Shown here piece after piece: positions 45,651-54,784 of a DNA stretch of 64,000 bases. The DNA comes from Acholeplasmataceae bacterium. GTDB lineage: Bacteria > Bacillota_I > Bacilli_A > Acholeplasmatales > Acholeplasmataceae. Every line of letters starts with the position of its first letter. Position 1 is the first letter of the stretch. The notes beneath the pieces were generated by a model. The model saw nothing but the letters and a program-made list of their open reading frames with translations, was not told the DNA's origin and did not search any database. Both the position numbers and the translations under genes were made by a program. Location: contig JAUVXD010000008.1 in the NCBI GenBank assembly GCA_030603805.1, forward strand, positions 1-64,000. Direction: 5' to 3'.

Positions 45651-46478
45651 CTACATATAATCTAAGAACGCATCAAATACATATTTGGTGACTAATGCAT
45701 CATCAATGGCATCATGAGATTGCTCATAATCCACTTGATAATAGGTTTTATAGGCTTTAAACAAACCTAAATCATCTTTTAAATTATAATAATCCTTATG
45801 CAGTTTAAGTAAATCGATAAAATCACTATCTTCTGTGAGTTTTTTTGCTTGATGGATGATATAGGAGTCTTCCAGTGCTGTTAAATCATTTTTTCCCCAA
45901 ACGACAAATTTGGGGTGATAGGTTTTGATGATTGTTTCAAGCTTTTGATGAAAGTGATCATAAGGCATTGCGGTTTGAAAGAAAACTTCTTCATCAAGAT
46001 TTAAAAATTTCTTGGTACGTTTCGTGAGCGTTCTTTTTTCTTTGGGTAACACATAATACCCATCTTGATGGATAATTTGCCCTTTTGCTTCGGATAATAC
46101 ATAACCTGCCTGAATAATTTCAGGTTTAAAGTCTAAATCGTGATACCCAGGCATGGTCATCTCAAAATCAATGAAGAGATAATAAACATTTTGGGTAAGC
46201 ACTTCTCTCATTTCTGAGCGAAGCTTAACTAAATCATAATGAACAATATAAGGATTGAGCGAGACAATTTGATTAAAATGGGCGACTTGATAGTACTTTA
46301 GATGTCCAATCTTTTTTTGTTTTGGCGCTATTTCAAAATCAACAAGAACCCCCTTTTCTAAAAACTGAAAGAAGGTTTTTGAAAGTTTATTGGTCAAATA
46401 AAACCCAATCTTTTTTCCCCCATAGATCATATAAAAAACTTTATGTTTGTCGTCAATGCTATGTATGATTTTCTTCAT
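45651..46478 (-). CDS. DEDDh-type 3'-5' exonuclease with an unknown N-terminal domain
   Basis: The 275-residue protein has an exonuclease domain in residues about 95-275: ExoI motif IDFEMT, ExoII region VVWGKNDLTALE and ExoIII HDAIDDALVT with the catalytic His. The N-terminal 95 residues (beta-rich, FEIAPKQKKIGHLKYY) match no family I can name. It starts 4 bp inside the end of uvrC, so it is translationally coupled to nucleotide excision repair; whether it acts on DNA or RNA is not known. Confidence 0.82.
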   Translation of the reverse strand: MKKIIHSIDDKHKVFYMIYGGKKIGFYLTNKLSKTFFQFLEKGVLVDFEIAPKQKKIGHLKYYQVAHFNQIVSLNPYIVHYDLVKLRSEMREVLTQNVYYLFIDFEMTMPGYHDLDFKPEIIQAGYVLSEAKGQIIHQDGYYVLPKEKRTLTKRTKKFLNLDEEVFFQTAMPYDHFHQKLETIIKTYHPKFVVWGKNDLTALEDSYIIHQAKKLTEDSDFIDLLKLHKDYYNLKDDLGLFKAYKTYYQVDYEQSHDAIDDALVTKYVFDAFLDYM

Positions 46479-48208
46479 TTTAAACCTTCTTTAATCTTGG
46501 TAGCGATAGACTCTGGTATCCCTAATGATTTTAAGGTTTCAAGGCTCGCTTCCTTTATGTCTTCAATGCTCTTAAAATGGCTTAATATGGCCTTTTTTCT
46601 TTTATCTCCTATGCCAGGAATATCATCTAGTGGAGATTTTATTGATTGTTTATCTCTCGTTTTTCTATGGAAATCAATCGCAAACCGATGGACCTCTTCT
46701 GAGAGTTTAATTAAAAACTTATAAATCTCACTTTGCTTAAGTAATGGCATGACTTGATTTTGATAGACTAATGCTTCAAGTGTGTGTTTTTGGTTTTTCT
46801 TAAGACCTGCAATTTTGATGTTAAGTCCCAAATCATTTAACACTTCTTGTGCAGCATTAAGCTGTCCTTTACCACCATCGACTAAGATTAAATCTGGAAA
46901 AACACCTTGTTCAACGAGTAATTTTTGATACCTACGATATGTCACTTCTTTCATGGCTTGATAATCATCATTGGTTGTCGTTTGAAGATGATACTTTCGG
47001 TAACTTTTCTTATCAAATGCGCCATCTTTATAAACCACAAGGGCAGAGATGGGTGCAGTACCAAAAAGCTGCGCATTATCAAAAATCTCGATATGTCGTA
47101 CTTGATGATGGATTAATTCTGATAAATCATCTAGTGCTTTTTGCTTGGTTTCCTCTTTATGACGATAAAGCATATAATGATGCTCTAAATCGTAATCTGC
47201 ATTTTTAGAGGCGAGATCAGTTAATTTCTTCTTATCCCCTTTTTGAGGAATTAAAGCTTTTTTGCCAAAATGAGGTTCGATATCTAGCCAATTGAAACGT
47301 TCACTGAATATGAGTTCATCTGGCATATGATCTTCATAAAATTGCTGGAGATAGGATAATACAGCATCCATCACATCACCGACATAGGAAAACACAATTT
47401 GATGATGATCAATGATTTTCCCAGAACGCATCATTAAAATCTGCAATGAGATGTCATCTTTGCTAAATGCAAAACTTATGGCATCTCTATCTTTAAAGTC
47501 ATTCAAATTAATAATTTGCTTTTCTGTGGTGGATTCGATATGTAGAATCATATCACGAAACTCAATAGCTTTCTCGTAGGCTAAATCTTCACTCGCTTTC
47601 GCCATTTCTTCTTCTAGACGCTTTAAGACGTCCTTCGTGTCACCTTTTAAAAATTTCTGAATTTCAGAGATAGTATCCTTGTAATCAACATCTTTATGAA
47701 TACAAGGGGCTAGACATTGCCCGATGTGGTAATAAAGACATGCCTTTTTAGGTAGTGATTCACATTTTCTTAAAGGATATAGACGGTTAAGTAGTCGTAC
47801 TGTCTCACGTGCACCATAGACATTGGGATAGGGTCCAAAAACTTTACCTTTAATCAGGTCTTTTTGCCGAACAACTTCTAATTTGGGATAAGCTTCATCT
47901 GTGATTTCAATATAGGGATAAGTCTTATCATCCACAAGTCTAATGTTATATCTAGGTAAATATTGCTTGATTAAATTGATTTCTAAAATTAAGGATTCAT
48001 GTTCACTATTGGTTAATACATAAGAAAAATCACGAATCTCAGAAACGAGTCGTGTCGTTTTCTCATTATGTGCGCCTGTAAAATAGGATTTTACACGATT
48101 TTTTAAGTTCTTTGCCTTACCGACATAAATCACTTGATCTTCTTCATTTCGCATCAAGTAACATCCTGGTTCTGTAGGGAGTAAAGCAATCTTATCTTTT
48201 AAATTCAA
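46475..48208 (-). CDS. uvrC: Excinuclease ABC subunit C
   Basis: The 577-residue nuclease has an N-terminal GIY-YIG domain (PGCYLM and VIYVGKAKNLKNRVKSYF), the UVR segment around 200 for UvrB contact, the RNase H-like middle domain with LILVDGGKGQLNAA and the C-terminal helix-hairpin-helix pair (IPGIGDKRKKAILSHF). UvrC makes the 3' and 5' incisions of nucleotide excision repair. A TTG start at 48208 behind GGTGAT fits homologous N-termini; an ATG 12 bases upstream lacks a site. Confidence 0.95.
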   Translation of the reverse strand: MNLKDKIALLPTEPGCYLMRNEEDQVIYVGKAKNLKNRVKSYFTGAHNEKTTRLVSEIRDFSYVLTNSEHESLILEINLIKQYLPRYNIRLVDDKTYPYIEITDEAYPKLEVVRQKDLIKGKVFGPYPNVYGARETVRLLNRLYPLRKCESLPKKACLYYHIGQCLAPCIHKDVDYKDTISEIQKFLKGDTKDVLKRLEEEMAKASEDLAYEKAIEFRDMILHIESTTEKQIINLNDFKDRDAISFAFSKDDISLQILMMRSGKIIDHHQIVFSYVGDVMDAVLSYLQQFYEDHMPDELIFSERFNWLDIEPHFGKKALIPQKGDKKKLTDLASKNADYDLEHHYMLYRHKEETKQKALDDLSELIHHQVRHIEIFDNAQLFGTAPISALVVYKDGAFDKKSYRKYHLQTTTNDDYQAMKEVTYRRYQKLLVEQGVFPDLILVDGGKGQLNAAQEVLNDLGLNIKIAGLKKNQKHTLEALVYQNQVMPLLKQSEIYKFLIKLSEEVHRFAIDFHRKTRDKQSIKSPLDDIPGIGDKRKKAILSHFKSIEDIKEASLETLKSLGIPESIATKIKEGLK

Positions 48209-48261
48209 AACAATCACCATATTTATTGTATCATAACTGCAAAAAATCGTTGATGCCCTGA

Positions 48262-48290
48262 GAAAAAAATAAAGCGATGGCTCGCTTTAT
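48262..48290 (-). terminator. Terminator of gmk-rpoZ
   Basis: On the minus strand AAAGCGA, a four-base loop and TCGCTTT are followed by ATTTTTTT at the rpoZ stop codon. Confidence 0.85.
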
Positions 48291-48505
48291 TAAGATTCGA
48301 AATTGATTTTAACTTTGTCGTTTAAAATTTCTTCTAATGCGACGCCAACACTTTTGACGCATTGTGTGTCTTCGACTTTCAGTTTTTCTGTTTCAATGAT
48401 GTGTGCAACTTTGCTTGCTGCATAGACTAACTTATATTTTGAATCGATTTTTGATAAGAGCTTATCGATGGATGGATAGCGCATACCGTCTTTATTTTTT
48501 GTCAT
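48290..48505 (-). CDS. rpoZ: RNA polymerase omega subunit
   Basis: The 71-residue protein has the omega core: MRYPSIDKLLSKIDSKYKLVYAASKVAHII and a short variable tail. Omega aids assembly of the beta' subunit. It lies 3 bp behind gmk, the classical gmk-rpoZ pair. Confidence 0.92.
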   Translation of the reverse strand: MTKNKDGMRYPSIDKLLSKIDSKYKLVYAASKVAHIIETEKLKVEDTQCVKSVGVALEEILNDKVKINFES

Positions 48506-48508
48506 TTG

Positions 48509-49129
48509 TTATTTTTCTCCTAACATCTTAATGTAATTATGAATAGTTCTTTCTGTTTTCGCATGTTCAGCGCGAATGATGGCCATAATCCGATCTGCAG
48601 CGTTATTGACTTCGTCATTAACGACTATGTAATCATACTTATGTGCAAGTAAAAACTCAGATTCTGCTTTTTTCATCCGTTTATCAATCACTTCAGGTGC
48701 ATCTGTACCCCGATTTTTTAAACGCTCATAAAGTGCCTTTTTTCCAGGTGGCACTAAGAAGATAAAGACTGCATCCTTCATTTGTTTTCTCACCTGAAGT
48801 GCACCTTCTACTTCAATTTCTAACACAACTTCTTTGCCATTGTCAAGTTGTTCTTCTACTTTGTCTTTTGGCGTCCCATAGTAATTACCAACAAATTCAG
48901 CCCATTCAAGAAATTTCCCTTCTTGAATGCGTCTTAAAAATGTCTCTTTATCAACAAAATAATAGTCAACGCCATCCACTTCACCAGGTCTTGGAGGTCT
49001 AGTTGTCATGGAAACAGAATAGACAAGATCATGATGTGGCATTTGAAACAGCGCTCTTCTGACAGTACCCTTACCAACACCAGATGGGCCAGAGAGTACG
49101 ACAAGTAAACCGCGTTCATTTAGTTTCAT
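48509..49129 (-). CDS. gmk: Guanylate kinase
   Basis: The 206-residue enzyme phosphorylates GMP and dGMP. P-loop GPSGVGKGTVR, GMP-binding SVSMTTRPPRPGEVDGVDYYFV and the lid segment are intact. Start after GGAGGCGC. Confidence 0.97.
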   Translation of the reverse strand: MKLNERGLLVVLSGPSGVGKGTVRRALFQMPHHDLVYSVSMTTRPPRPGEVDGVDYYFVDKETFLRRIQEGKFLEWAEFVGNYYGTPKDKVEEQLDNGKEVVLEIEVEGALQVRKQMKDAVFIFLVPPGKKALYERLKNRGTDAPEVIDKRMKKAESEFLLAHKYDYIVVNDEVNNAADRIMAIIRAEHAKTERTIHNYIKMLGEK

Positions 49130-49276
49130 GTTGCGCCTCCTTCATGCTTGACATTATTATCTATTATATATGAAAGCACTGGGTGTGTAAATAGATTTGA
49201 AGTTATTTGGAAAAGAATAGCGCTTACAGGAAAAACTTATCCTTAAAATTATGATAAAATAGACAAGAGGTGGAAA

Positions 49277-50848
49277 ATGACATTTGACGGTTTTTTTATC
49301 TATCATTTAATCCAAGAACTCAATGTTGAGGTCGCTAAATCAAGACTTGAAAAAATCTATCAAGTAGATGATCAAGCCTTTCTTTTTGTTGTTTACCTAA
49401 GAGGTGAAAGAAAATATCTACTCTTAAATTTAAGTCCTAGCAAATTTGGACTTCACTTAACAAAAAAACATACACAAGGCCAAGCAACTTCACAATTTTT
49501 ACAAACCTTGAAGAAACATCTTGAAGGCGCTATTTTAGATCAAGTCAAACAATATCAAACAGACCGTGTGATTGAACTACACTTTACAGTTTATGATTTT
49601 ATCGATGGTCCAATTCCAAAAGTGCTCATTTTTGAAGCAATGGGAAAACATTCGAATTTATTGCTCATCAAAGATATGATCATCATTGATACCTTTAAAA
49701 AAATGTTTTTTGAAGAAGGTAGACAATTACTTCCACAAGCACATTTTGAATATTTTCCTAGCGATAAGAAACCTTTTACTGAAATGAAACTTTTTGATTT
49801 AGAATCCCCAAAGCATTTAGTTAATCATTACATGGGGATTTCTACGTTACTTGCAAACTATCTTTGTGAGCACCCCGTAGAAATATCTCAGATTTTAGTG
49901 AATCCTACACGTGATCTCACTTTAAAGAAAGATTATGTATTTGATTTATTTGATCCAACTCATGAGAAAAAAACTTATCCAACCTTATCATTGATGATGG
50001 ATGATGACCATACAACGAGTAAAAATACATTTTTTTCACATCAGCAGTTTATAGAAAAGCAAATCAAAAAATATGAGAAGAAAGCTACACAGCTTGAACT
50101 TTTGTTAGATGAAGCCCATGAGGGGTTATCTGCAAAACAACATGCAGATTTGATTTATCAACTTGGTATCGATTTAAAAGAAAAAAGATCAGATATCGAA
50201 ATTAACGGATTTAAGATCATGCTCGATTCTACAAAATCACTGAGTGAAAATGCACAACACTTATATAAAACATATCAAAAATCAAAGCGTGGGATTGAGC
50301 ATATCCAAATTCAACAAAAAGATAATCAAGATTTGCTTACCTACTTTATTGAAATGAAAACCTATATTTCCCTAGCAACAGCTGATCAACTCAAAGAAAT
50401 AGAAACAGAACTATCACATTATGGTTTTAAGGGGATGAAGCAGCAAAAATATTCATCAAAACATAAGTCTGCCAAACCAAACATATTAAAACTTGACGAA
50501 CAAGATTACTTTTATTATATTGGGAAAAACAATATTCAAAACGAATACTTAACGCATGAACTTGCCCAAAAAGAACATTATTGGTTCCATGTGAAGGATG
50601 CTGCTGGTGCCCATGTTATTGTGACTGCTAAGCACCTAAATGAACACATATTAAGAAAAGCTTGTATGCTTGCAGCTTATTATTCGAGTATGAGATATTC
50701 GTCATCAATTCCTGTAGATTACACTCAAATAAAGTATATTAAAAAGATTTCTGGACTACCGGGTTTCAAAGTGACCTATAAACAACATCAAACGATGTAT
50801 ATCGATATTGATGAACAAAAAATCGAATCCTTTTTAAAAAAAGTTTAA
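49277..50848 (+). CDS. rqcH: Ribosome quality control factor RqcH (NFACT family)
   Basis: The 523-residue protein has the NFACT-N domain (FDGFFIYHLIQELN at the start), helix-hairpin-helix and coiled-coil regions (about 255-370) and the C-terminal NFACT-R domain with NEYLTHELAQKEHYWFHVKDAAGAHVIV. RqcH binds stalled 50S subunits and adds C-terminal alanine tails that mark the chain for degradation. Older annotations call this family fibronectin-binding protein; there is no export signal here. Confidence 0.92.
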   Translation: MTFDGFFIYHLIQELNVEVAKSRLEKIYQVDDQAFLFVVYLRGERKYLLLNLSPSKFGLHLTKKHTQGQATSQFLQTLKKHLEGAILDQVKQYQTDRVIELHFTVYDFIDGPIPKVLIFEAMGKHSNLLLIKDMIIIDTFKKMFFEEGRQLLPQAHFEYFPSDKKPFTEMKLFDLESPKHLVNHYMGISTLLANYLCEHPVEISQILVNPTRDLTLKKDYVFDLFDPTHEKKTYPTLSLMMDDDHTTSKNTFFSHQQFIEKQIKKYEKKATQLELLLDEAHEGLSAKQHADLIYQLGIDLKEKRSDIEINGFKIMLDSTKSLSENAQHLYKTYQKSKRGIEHIQIQQKDNQDLLTYFIEMKTYISLATADQLKEIETELSHYGFKGMKQQKYSSKHKSAKPNILKLDEQDYFYYIGKNNIQNEYLTHELAQKEHYWFHVKDAAGAHVIVTAKHLNEHILRKACMLAAYYSSMRYSSSIPVDYTQIKYIKKISGLPGFKVTYKQHQTMYIDIDEQKIESFLKKV

Positions 50849-50891
50849 GTCTATCAATTTAGACTTTTTTTAAACTAATTAGGCGTAACAT

Positions 50892-50920
50892 TTGAAATAT
50901 AATCCAATTAGAGGTATGAT
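50892..50920 (+). promoter_or_regulatory. Promoter of sodA
   Basis: A -35 TTGAAA (50892-50897), a 17-bp spacer and a -10 TATGAT (50915-50920) lie upstream of the sodA ribosome site AGGAGG. Confidence 0.65.
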
Positions 50921-50947
50921 AAAGGTATAAAATCTAGGAGGTATATC

Positions 50948-51550
50948 ATGTCTTACGAATTACCAAAACTCGGGTATGCATACGATGCATTAGAACCCTT
51001 TATTGATGCAAGAACCATGGAAATCCATTACTCTAAGCATCACAACGCTTATGTTACAAACTTAAATGCTGCTTTAGAAAAGCATCCTGAATTTAAACTT
51101 TCACTTGAAGAAATGCTTAAGGATCTTACAAAGGTTCCAGCAGATATTCGCACAGCTGTTCAAAACAATGGTGGTGGACACTTTAATCACACATTCTTCT
51201 GGTCACTTCTAAAAGTTAACAGCGGACAAACGCCACAAGGTGCATTATTAAATGCGATTAACAAGGCTTTTGGGTCATTTGAAGCCTTTAAGGAAGCTTT
51301 CGGAAATGCAGCTAAAACAAGATTTGGTAGTGGTTGGGCTTGGCTCATTGTTTTACCAGATAAGAGCCTAAAGGTCTTGTCCACAGCAAATCAAGATACG
51401 CCACTTGCTGAAGGTACACCTATCTTAGGTTTAGATGTTTGGGAACATGCGTATTATCTCAATTATCAAAACCGCCGTCCTGATTATGTTTCTGCATTTT
51501 GGAGCATTGTCAATTGGACAGAAGTTGAAAAGCTTTATCAAAAAGCTTAA
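50948..51550 (+). CDS. sodA: Iron/manganese superoxide dismutase
   Basis: The 200-residue enzyme has the four metal ligands in their usual motifs: His in SKHHNAYV, His in GHFNHTFFW, and Asp and His in LDVWEHAYY. It converts superoxide to hydrogen peroxide and oxygen. Most mycoplasmas lack superoxide dismutase, whereas acholeplasmas have it, which supports the assignment of the window. Mn versus Fe preference is not decided from the sequence. Confidence 0.96.
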   Translation: MSYELPKLGYAYDALEPFIDARTMEIHYSKHHNAYVTNLNAALEKHPEFKLSLEEMLKDLTKVPADIRTAVQNNGGGHFNHTFFWSLLKVNSGQTPQGALLNAINKAFGSFEAFKEAFGNAAKTRFGSGWAWLIVLPDKSLKVLSTANQDTPLAEGTPILGLDVWEHAYYLNYQNRRPDYVSAFWSIVNWTEVEKLYQKA

Positions 51551-51566
51551 ATCAAAAGCAAACATA

Positions 51567-51591
51567 AAAGCAGATATTCTCTGCTTTTTTT
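51567..51591 (+). terminator. Terminator of sodA
   Basis: AAAGCAGA, a short loop and TCTGCTTT are followed by a T run, 16 bp after the sodA stop. Confidence 0.85.
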
Positions 51592-51600
51592 GTTGGATTA

Positions 51601-51624
51601 AAAAAAGGAAGCTCGCGCTTCCTT
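51601..51624 (-). terminator. Terminator of hpf
   Basis: On the minus strand AAGGAAGC, a four-base loop and GCTTCCTT are followed by a T run, at the hpf stop codon. Confidence 0.85.
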
Positions 51625-52174
51625 ATAAAGGTTGTGTCTCAATGATGGCATAATCGCCATCGTCTCTACGATAAACCACATTGGTTCTAAATGTTTCTTT
51701 ATCTAAATAAACATAGAAGTCATGTCCAGAGAGTTCCATCGCTGAGATGGCTTCTTCTGAGGTCATAGGCTTTAATTCAACCTTCTTACTCTTGACGAGT
51801 TGACTTGCTAGGATATCTTTTTCTAATGATTCTGCATCAAATTCTTGGCTGTAAGCTTGCTTAATGCCTTCTTTTTCGAGATTATTCTTGAGCTTATCTT
51901 TATGCTTTCTAATTTGTGCAACGAGTTTATCGTTTGCTTTATCAATAGCAGCATACATGTCAGGATCTGAAACTTCTGCACGAAGCACTGTGCCTTTGGC
52001 TGGTATGGTGACTTCAATCTTGTGGTGGTCCTTGTACACTTTGCAGACAACACGTACCTCTGTGATGACATCCGGGCCAAAGAATGAAACAACTTTGTTG
52101 AATCTCTTTTCCGCATAAGACTTAATCGCGTCTGTCGGTGTAAAGCCATTCTTACCTAATACTTCGAATTTCAT
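51623..52174 (-). CDS. hpf: Ribosome hibernation promoting factor, long form
   Basis: The 183-residue protein has the N-terminal HPF/YfiA ribosome-binding domain (about 1-105) and the C-terminal dimerisation domain (about 125-183, ISAMELSGHDFYVYLDKET) of long HPF. It pairs 70S ribosomes into inactive 100S dimers in starvation. In many Firmicutes hpf sits behind comFC and before secA; here a ComFC relic precedes it but secA is far away. Confidence 0.95.
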   Translation of the reverse strand: MKFEVLGKNGFTPTDAIKSYAEKRFNKVVSFFGPDVITEVRVVCKVYKDHHKIEVTIPAKGTVLRAEVSDPDMYAAIDKANDKLVAQIRKHKDKLKNNLEKEGIKQAYSQEFDAESLEKDILASQLVKSKKVELKPMTSEEAISAMELSGHDFYVYLDKETFRTNVVYRRDDGDYAIIETQPL

Positions 52175-52176
52175 AG

Positions 52177-52551
52177 TTATTCTCCTTTTTCTTCTATATT
52201 TTCATAAAGTGAGACAACGAAGAGATTGCCTAACTTTAGAGAATCCATTAGACTTAAGTGATTATCTTCAAGTATATCAAAATATAAGAATATATGACTT
52301 GAATAGTGCTTGAGAAAGATCACGTAATACGTTTGAAGCATTGACATATAAGCACTAGGGTTTTGACTATAATGTTTGGATGACATCAGATAATGTCTGA
52401 GTTCATAGTGCTCAATGGGATAAACAGATACCTTAGGAAATAAAGGGTATTTTTGATAACAAGCCTCACAAAGATGATGTATTTCTGGATCAAAAAGATT
52501 ATAGATATGTCTTTTTGTTTTCACTTTTTGGTAACACAGTTCACAAAGCAT
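52177..52551 (-). CDS. ComFC-like relic: zinc ribbon without phosphoribosyltransferase domain
   Basis: The 124-residue protein begins with a double Cys-x2-Cys zinc ribbon (Cys3, Cys6, Cys28, Cys31), as in ComFC/ComF proteins, and continues with HYELRHYLMSSKHYSQNP, which resembles the ComFC stretch before the transferase domain. The phosphoribosyltransferase domain with its DxxxTTG motif is missing. ComFC is needed for DNA uptake in competent bacteria. It stands 2 bp before hpf, as comFC does in other Firmicutes. Its ribosome site lies inside a hairpin. Confidence 0.65.
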   Translation of the reverse strand: MLCELCYQKVKTKRHIYNLFDPEIHHLCEACYQKYPLFPKVSVYPIEHYELRHYLMSSKHYSQNPSAYMSMLQTYYVIFLKHYSSHIFLYFDILEDNHLSLMDSLKLGNLFVVSLYENIEEKGE

Positions 52552-52586
52552 AACAAGCCCTCCTAATTGATATTAGAGGGCTTGTT
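52552..52586 (-). promoter_or_regulatory. Hairpin between the EF-G-like gene and ComFC relic, covering its ribosome site
   Basis: AACAAGCCCTC (52552-52562) and GAGGGCTTGTT (52576-52586) are perfect 11-bp arms. On the minus strand the second arm contains most of the AGGAGGG ribosome site (52558-52564) and ends at the ATG of the next gene. No T run follows, so it could be a weak terminator or, more likely, a translation-occluding hairpin. Confidence 0.7.
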
Positions 52587-52591
52587 TGAGT

Positions 52592-54649
52592 TTACTTTTT
52601 ATAAGCTTCTACGATTTTATCAATTAGGTGGTGTGGGACTTCTTCATATCTTAAGAACTCACGTGTAAATGAACCACTACCTTGAGTCATTGCCTTGAGA
52701 TCGATGGCATATTTGACAATTTCAGCTTCTGGAACTTCAGCAATAACGATTTGGAAACCTTCAGTTTGATTCATACCAAGTACACGTCCACGACGTTTAT
52801 TCATATCGCCCATAACATCACCAACAAATTGGTCCTTAACGGTAACTTCAACCTTAACAATCGGTTCAAGGATGGTAGGCATTGCAGTTTTGCATGCTTC
52901 TTTGAATGCAAGTGCTGCAGCGAGTTTGAAAGAAATTTCATTGGAATCTACTGGGTGATAAGAACCATCATAGAGCGTTGCTTTAATATTGATGACAGGG
53001 AATCCTGCAAGAGGACCTGACTCTAAGGTTTCAAGTAAACCTTTTTCTACAGCTGGGAAATAGTTTCTTGGTACAGCACCACCAAAGACGTCTTCAGCAA
53101 ATTCGAAGAGTTGTTGACTTGGTTCGAATTTAATCCAAACATGACCAAATTGTCCAGCACCACCGGATTGTTTCTTATGCTTACCTTCGGCTTGAACAGT
53201 CTTCTTAATGGTTTCACGATAAACAATCTTTTGTTCATCGATATCGACATCCACTTTAAACATGTTCTTCATTCTTTCCATAACATAGCCTAAGTGGGTC
53301 ATGCCCATGCCACCAAGTAAAAGTTGTGCAGTTTCTTTATTTCTGACAACAACAAAGGTTGGATCTTCTTGGTTGAGTCTATTTAAAGCCATAGATATCT
53401 TGTCTTCATCATTTTTATTTTTTGGATGAACAGCAACATATATAATTGGCGTTGGCAGTGCAACGGGCTCATAGACGATTTGACTCTTTGGATCTGCTAA
53501 CGTATCGCCAGTTTGAATACCTTCAATTTTTGCAACAGCAGCGATATCACCTGCATGAAATGACGTGCATTCAATTTGTTGCTTGCCACGAGGTGCGAAC
53601 ACATTGGTAATCTTTTTATTTTCACCGCGATTTGAAATAACGACTTCTTGACCGAGCTTTAAAGTCCCTGAGTTAATCTTAAGTAAATTGACTTGCCCTA
53701 AGAATGGGTCAACTGTTGTCTTAAAGACATAGGCTGAGAATGGTTCTTCATCAAGTGTTCTTCTTGTGATTTCTTGATCTGTTTTTGCATCTCTACCAAT
53801 TAGTGGTTGTAATTCATTAGGTGCAGGTAGATAGTCTGTCAGCATGTTCAGTAATGTTCTAACACCAATCGTCTTAGTCGCACTACCTACGATCACAGGG
53901 GTCAATTCACCTTCCATAATACCTGCTCTAAGTGCTTCTTTGACTTTAGCTTCAGGAATTTCTTCCCCTGCCAAATATAAGTCTAGTAGTTCTTCAGATG
54001 TTTCAGCAACTGATTCTAATATCATGTTGTGTAATTCTTCGACTTTAGGCTTCTTTTCATCCCAAATCGGAGCATCATGGCTATCGGTACCATCAAAAAT
54101 ACGAGCCTTCATTTCAACAACGTTGACAAAGCCCTCAAAGTTTTCTTCTTTACCGATTGGCCAGCAGAAAGGCACAGCCTTTTTACCTAATTTTTCGCGA
54201 ATATCTTCTAATACTTTTTCAAATTTAACATTTTCTTTATCCATTTTATTGATATATAAAATGGCTGGAATATGGCGTTTTCTAATTTCAAGCCAGACAC
54301 GCTCAGTTCCAACTTCAACACCTTTAAGTGCATCAATTAAGATGACAGCACCTTTGACAACTTCGAGTGCTTGACTGAGGTCTCCAACAAATTCATCACT
54401 TCCTGGAACATCTATGAAATTTAACTTATAGTCCTTCCATTCAACGGGTAGCACAGATAGAGAAAGGCTAGTAAGCTTCGTCTGCTCTTCTACTAAATAG
54501 TCAGAAACTGTGTTTTTACGTTCAACTTCTCCCTTTTTGTCAATCGCTTTGCCTGCAAATAGCAGGGCTTCAGAAATACTCGTCTTGCCTGATCCTTGAT
54601 GTCCTAAAATGGCAATGTTGCGAATCTCTTTGGTGGAATACTCCTTCAT
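52592..54649 (-). CDS. EF-G-like translational GTPase (FusA2 type)
   Basis: The 685-residue protein has the five-domain EF-G layout, with G1 GHQGSGKTS, G3 DVPGSDEF, G4 NKMD and the domain IV/V regions (GGAVPRNYFPAVEKGL). In canonical EF-G, G1 is AHIDAGKTT and G3 is DTPGHVDF; here the catalytic His is Ser, a feature seen in the EF-G-like paralogs (FusA2). These are poorly characterised and probably not the housekeeping translocase. The start at 54649 follows AGGAGG; an ATG further upstream adds a non-family extension. Confidence 0.88.
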   Translation of the reverse strand: MKEYSTKEIRNIAILGHQGSGKTSISEALLFAGKAIDKKGEVERKNTVSDYLVEEQTKLTSLSLSVLPVEWKDYKLNFIDVPGSDEFVGDLSQALEVVKGAVILIDALKGVEVGTERVWLEIRKRHIPAILYINKMDKENVKFEKVLEDIREKLGKKAVPFCWPIGKEENFEGFVNVVEMKARIFDGTDSHDAPIWDEKKPKVEELHNMILESVAETSEELLDLYLAGEEIPEAKVKEALRAGIMEGELTPVIVGSATKTIGVRTLLNMLTDYLPAPNELQPLIGRDAKTDQEITRRTLDEEPFSAYVFKTTVDPFLGQVNLLKINSGTLKLGQEVVISNRGENKKITNVFAPRGKQQIECTSFHAGDIAAVAKIEGIQTGDTLADPKSQIVYEPVALPTPIIYVAVHPKNKNDEDKISMALNRLNQEDPTFVVVRNKETAQLLLGGMGMTHLGYVMERMKNMFKVDVDIDEQKIVYRETIKKTVQAEGKHKKQSGGAGQFGHVWIKFEPSQQLFEFAEDVFGGAVPRNYFPAVEKGLLETLESGPLAGFPVINIKATLYDGSYHPVDSNEISFKLAAALAFKEACKTAMPTILEPIVKVEVTVKDQFVGDVMGDMNKRRGRVLGMNQTEGFQIVIAEVPEAEIVKYAIDLKAMTQGSGSFTREFLRYEEVPHHLIDKIVEAYKK

Positions 54650-54784
54650 CCTTGACCTCCTGTAATCGTTTTCATTTTCTATATCTTTATTATAGCATAT
54701 TTTTAAGACCTTCAAATTGTTTTGGTGCAATTTCGTAAATTTAACATAAGTCTAAATATGATGTATAATAAGGAGGGTGAAATC

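Noticed and set aside
51823-52149. 108-codon frame overlapping hpf on the same strand
   Set aside because: The hpf frame is complete with both domains; this alternative phase has no recognisable content.
53844-54374. Open frame of 176 codons on the plus strand
   Set aside because: It lies wholly antisense inside the EF-G-like gene, has no ribosome site, and its serine- and threonine-rich product is the usual shadow of a real gene.
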